64,000 nucleotides of DNA, taken from positions 1-64,000 of the forward strand of contig NZ_BMNA01000008.1 in assembly GCF_014646215.1 (NCBI RefSeq), given 5' to 3'. A model generated the notes under the pieces. That model saw nothing but the letters and a program-made list of their open reading frames with translations. It had not been told where the DNA came from and made no database searches. The stretch is from Nakamurella endophytica (GTDB lineage: Bacteria > Actinomycetota > Actinomycetes > Mycobacteriales > Nakamurellaceae). A program made the position numbers and the translations under genes. This document shows, one piece after another, positions 63,582 through 64,000 of this stretch (positions are counted from its first letter, which is position 1; every line of letters begins with the position of its first letter).

Positions 63582-64000
63582 TCAGGGCGGCGGTCGGCTG
63601 TCGCGCTCGCGGCGCCCCACCCGCACCGCGCGGCTGCGGACCGCCTGCAGCACACCGCCCACGGCGACGAGCACGCCGCCGGCCACGGCCAGCGGACCGA
63701 TGTCGACGCCGGTGTCGGCGAGCTGGGGCGACTGCGCGGACGGCGGCAGCGACCTGCCGGATCCTCCCGGCGCCGTCGGCGCTGCAGTGGTCCGCACGGC
63801 AGTGGTCCGGACCGTCGAGGTCGGCGCCCGGGTCGTCGTCGGGGGCGTGCTGCCCGGGGAGGTCGTCCCCGTCGACGGCGCCGTGCTGGTCGGAGCGGTC
63901 GACGGACCGGGCGGCTGCGGCGCGGTCCCCAGCACCACCACCAGCTCCACCCCGGACGGGCGGGACCACCGGAGGAGATGGGCCGTGCCGTAGGTCAGCA
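63582..64000 (-). CDS. C-terminal part of a LAxTG-anchored surface protein (partial)
   Basis: The open frame continues past the right edge of the window, so only the last ~139 residues are visible. They comprise a short folded end (LTYGTAHLLRWSRPSG), a Thr/Pro/Ser-rich stalk and a cell-wall sorting signal: LADTG, then hydrophobic VDIGPLAVAGGVLVAVGGVL and a basic tail (RSRAVRVGRRERDSR). LAxTG is the class E sortase recognition motif in high-GC actinobacteria; the sortase in this window is class F, so the partner is likely encoded elsewhere. The start codon is not in the window; an internal GTG at 63950 is not a likely start. Confidence 0.75.
   Translation of the reverse strand, partial: LTYGTAHLLRWSRPSGVELVVVLGTAPQPPGPSTAPTSTAPSTGTTSPGSTPPTTTRAPTSTVRTTAVRTTAAPTAPGGSGRSLPPSAQSPQLADTGVDIGPLAVAGGVLVAVGGVLQAVRSRAVRVGRRERDSRPPP

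Overview
This window is chromosomal DNA from a high-GC actinobacterium; the base composition looks well above 70% GC by eye. The evidence is the gene content: an Eis-type acetyltransferase, inositol-3-phosphate synthase, a cyclopropane-fatty-acid synthase, an F420-type LLM oxidoreductase, a SigK/RskA-like sigma/anti-sigma pair, a class F sortase and a DUF5926 protein. Many GTG starts and a recurrent leaderless promoter signature (TANNNT then 6-7 nt then the start codon) agree. I see no phage, insertion sequence, CRISPR array, tRNA or rRNA. A genus such as Nakamurella is only a guess.

Layout. 0-8 kb: a septum-formation-like secreted protein, a MetE-C-like methyltransferase, a 1060-residue secreted protein joining a zinc-peptidase motif to a VWD domain, and a KhtTU-type K+/H+ antiporter pair. 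8-15.2 kb: a divergent two-component system, a membrane protein, an LLM oxidoreductase and a YcnI/CopC copper cluster. 15.4-23 kb: a TM0106-type RecB-like nuclease, ino1, an SDR, a rifamycin ADP-ribosyltransferase (arr) and an MprF-like lysyltransferase. 23-27.5 kb: a BetI-like TetR regulator, then a compact operon DUF4397 - class F sortase - ECF sigma - anti-sigma. 27.5-31 kb: a general-stress membrane protein and the proline catabolic pair proline dehydrogenase - P5C dehydrogenase, preceded by a 15-bp perfect inverted repeat.

31-46.7 kb: a nucleoside hydrolase pseudogene, ChaA-type antiporter, an ABC permease plus lipoprotein without an ATPase, a GH76 lipoprotein, aldo/keto reductase, UDP-glucose dehydrogenase, CFA synthase, msrA-mug, an S53 peptidase, pgi and pip. 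46.7-51.9 kb: a signalling block of two small helical proteins, an ANTAR protein, CheR-PAS and CheB with no other chemotaxis genes. 51.9-64 kb: Eis, a second-type methionine aminopeptidase facing an XRE repressor, LysR/EamA pair, PhzF, Fpg, rhodanese, DUF4328, DUF5926, CPBP protease, a NodB-like lipoprotein and the C-terminal end of a LAxTG-anchored surface protein.

How parts fit: the TetR gene at 23 kb and the proline operon at 28 kb carry near-identical operators (ATCGTACG-N6-CGATTA), which suggests one regulator for both. The sortase operon looks self-regulated through its ECF/anti-sigma pair. Strong hairpins separate most convergent gene pairs.
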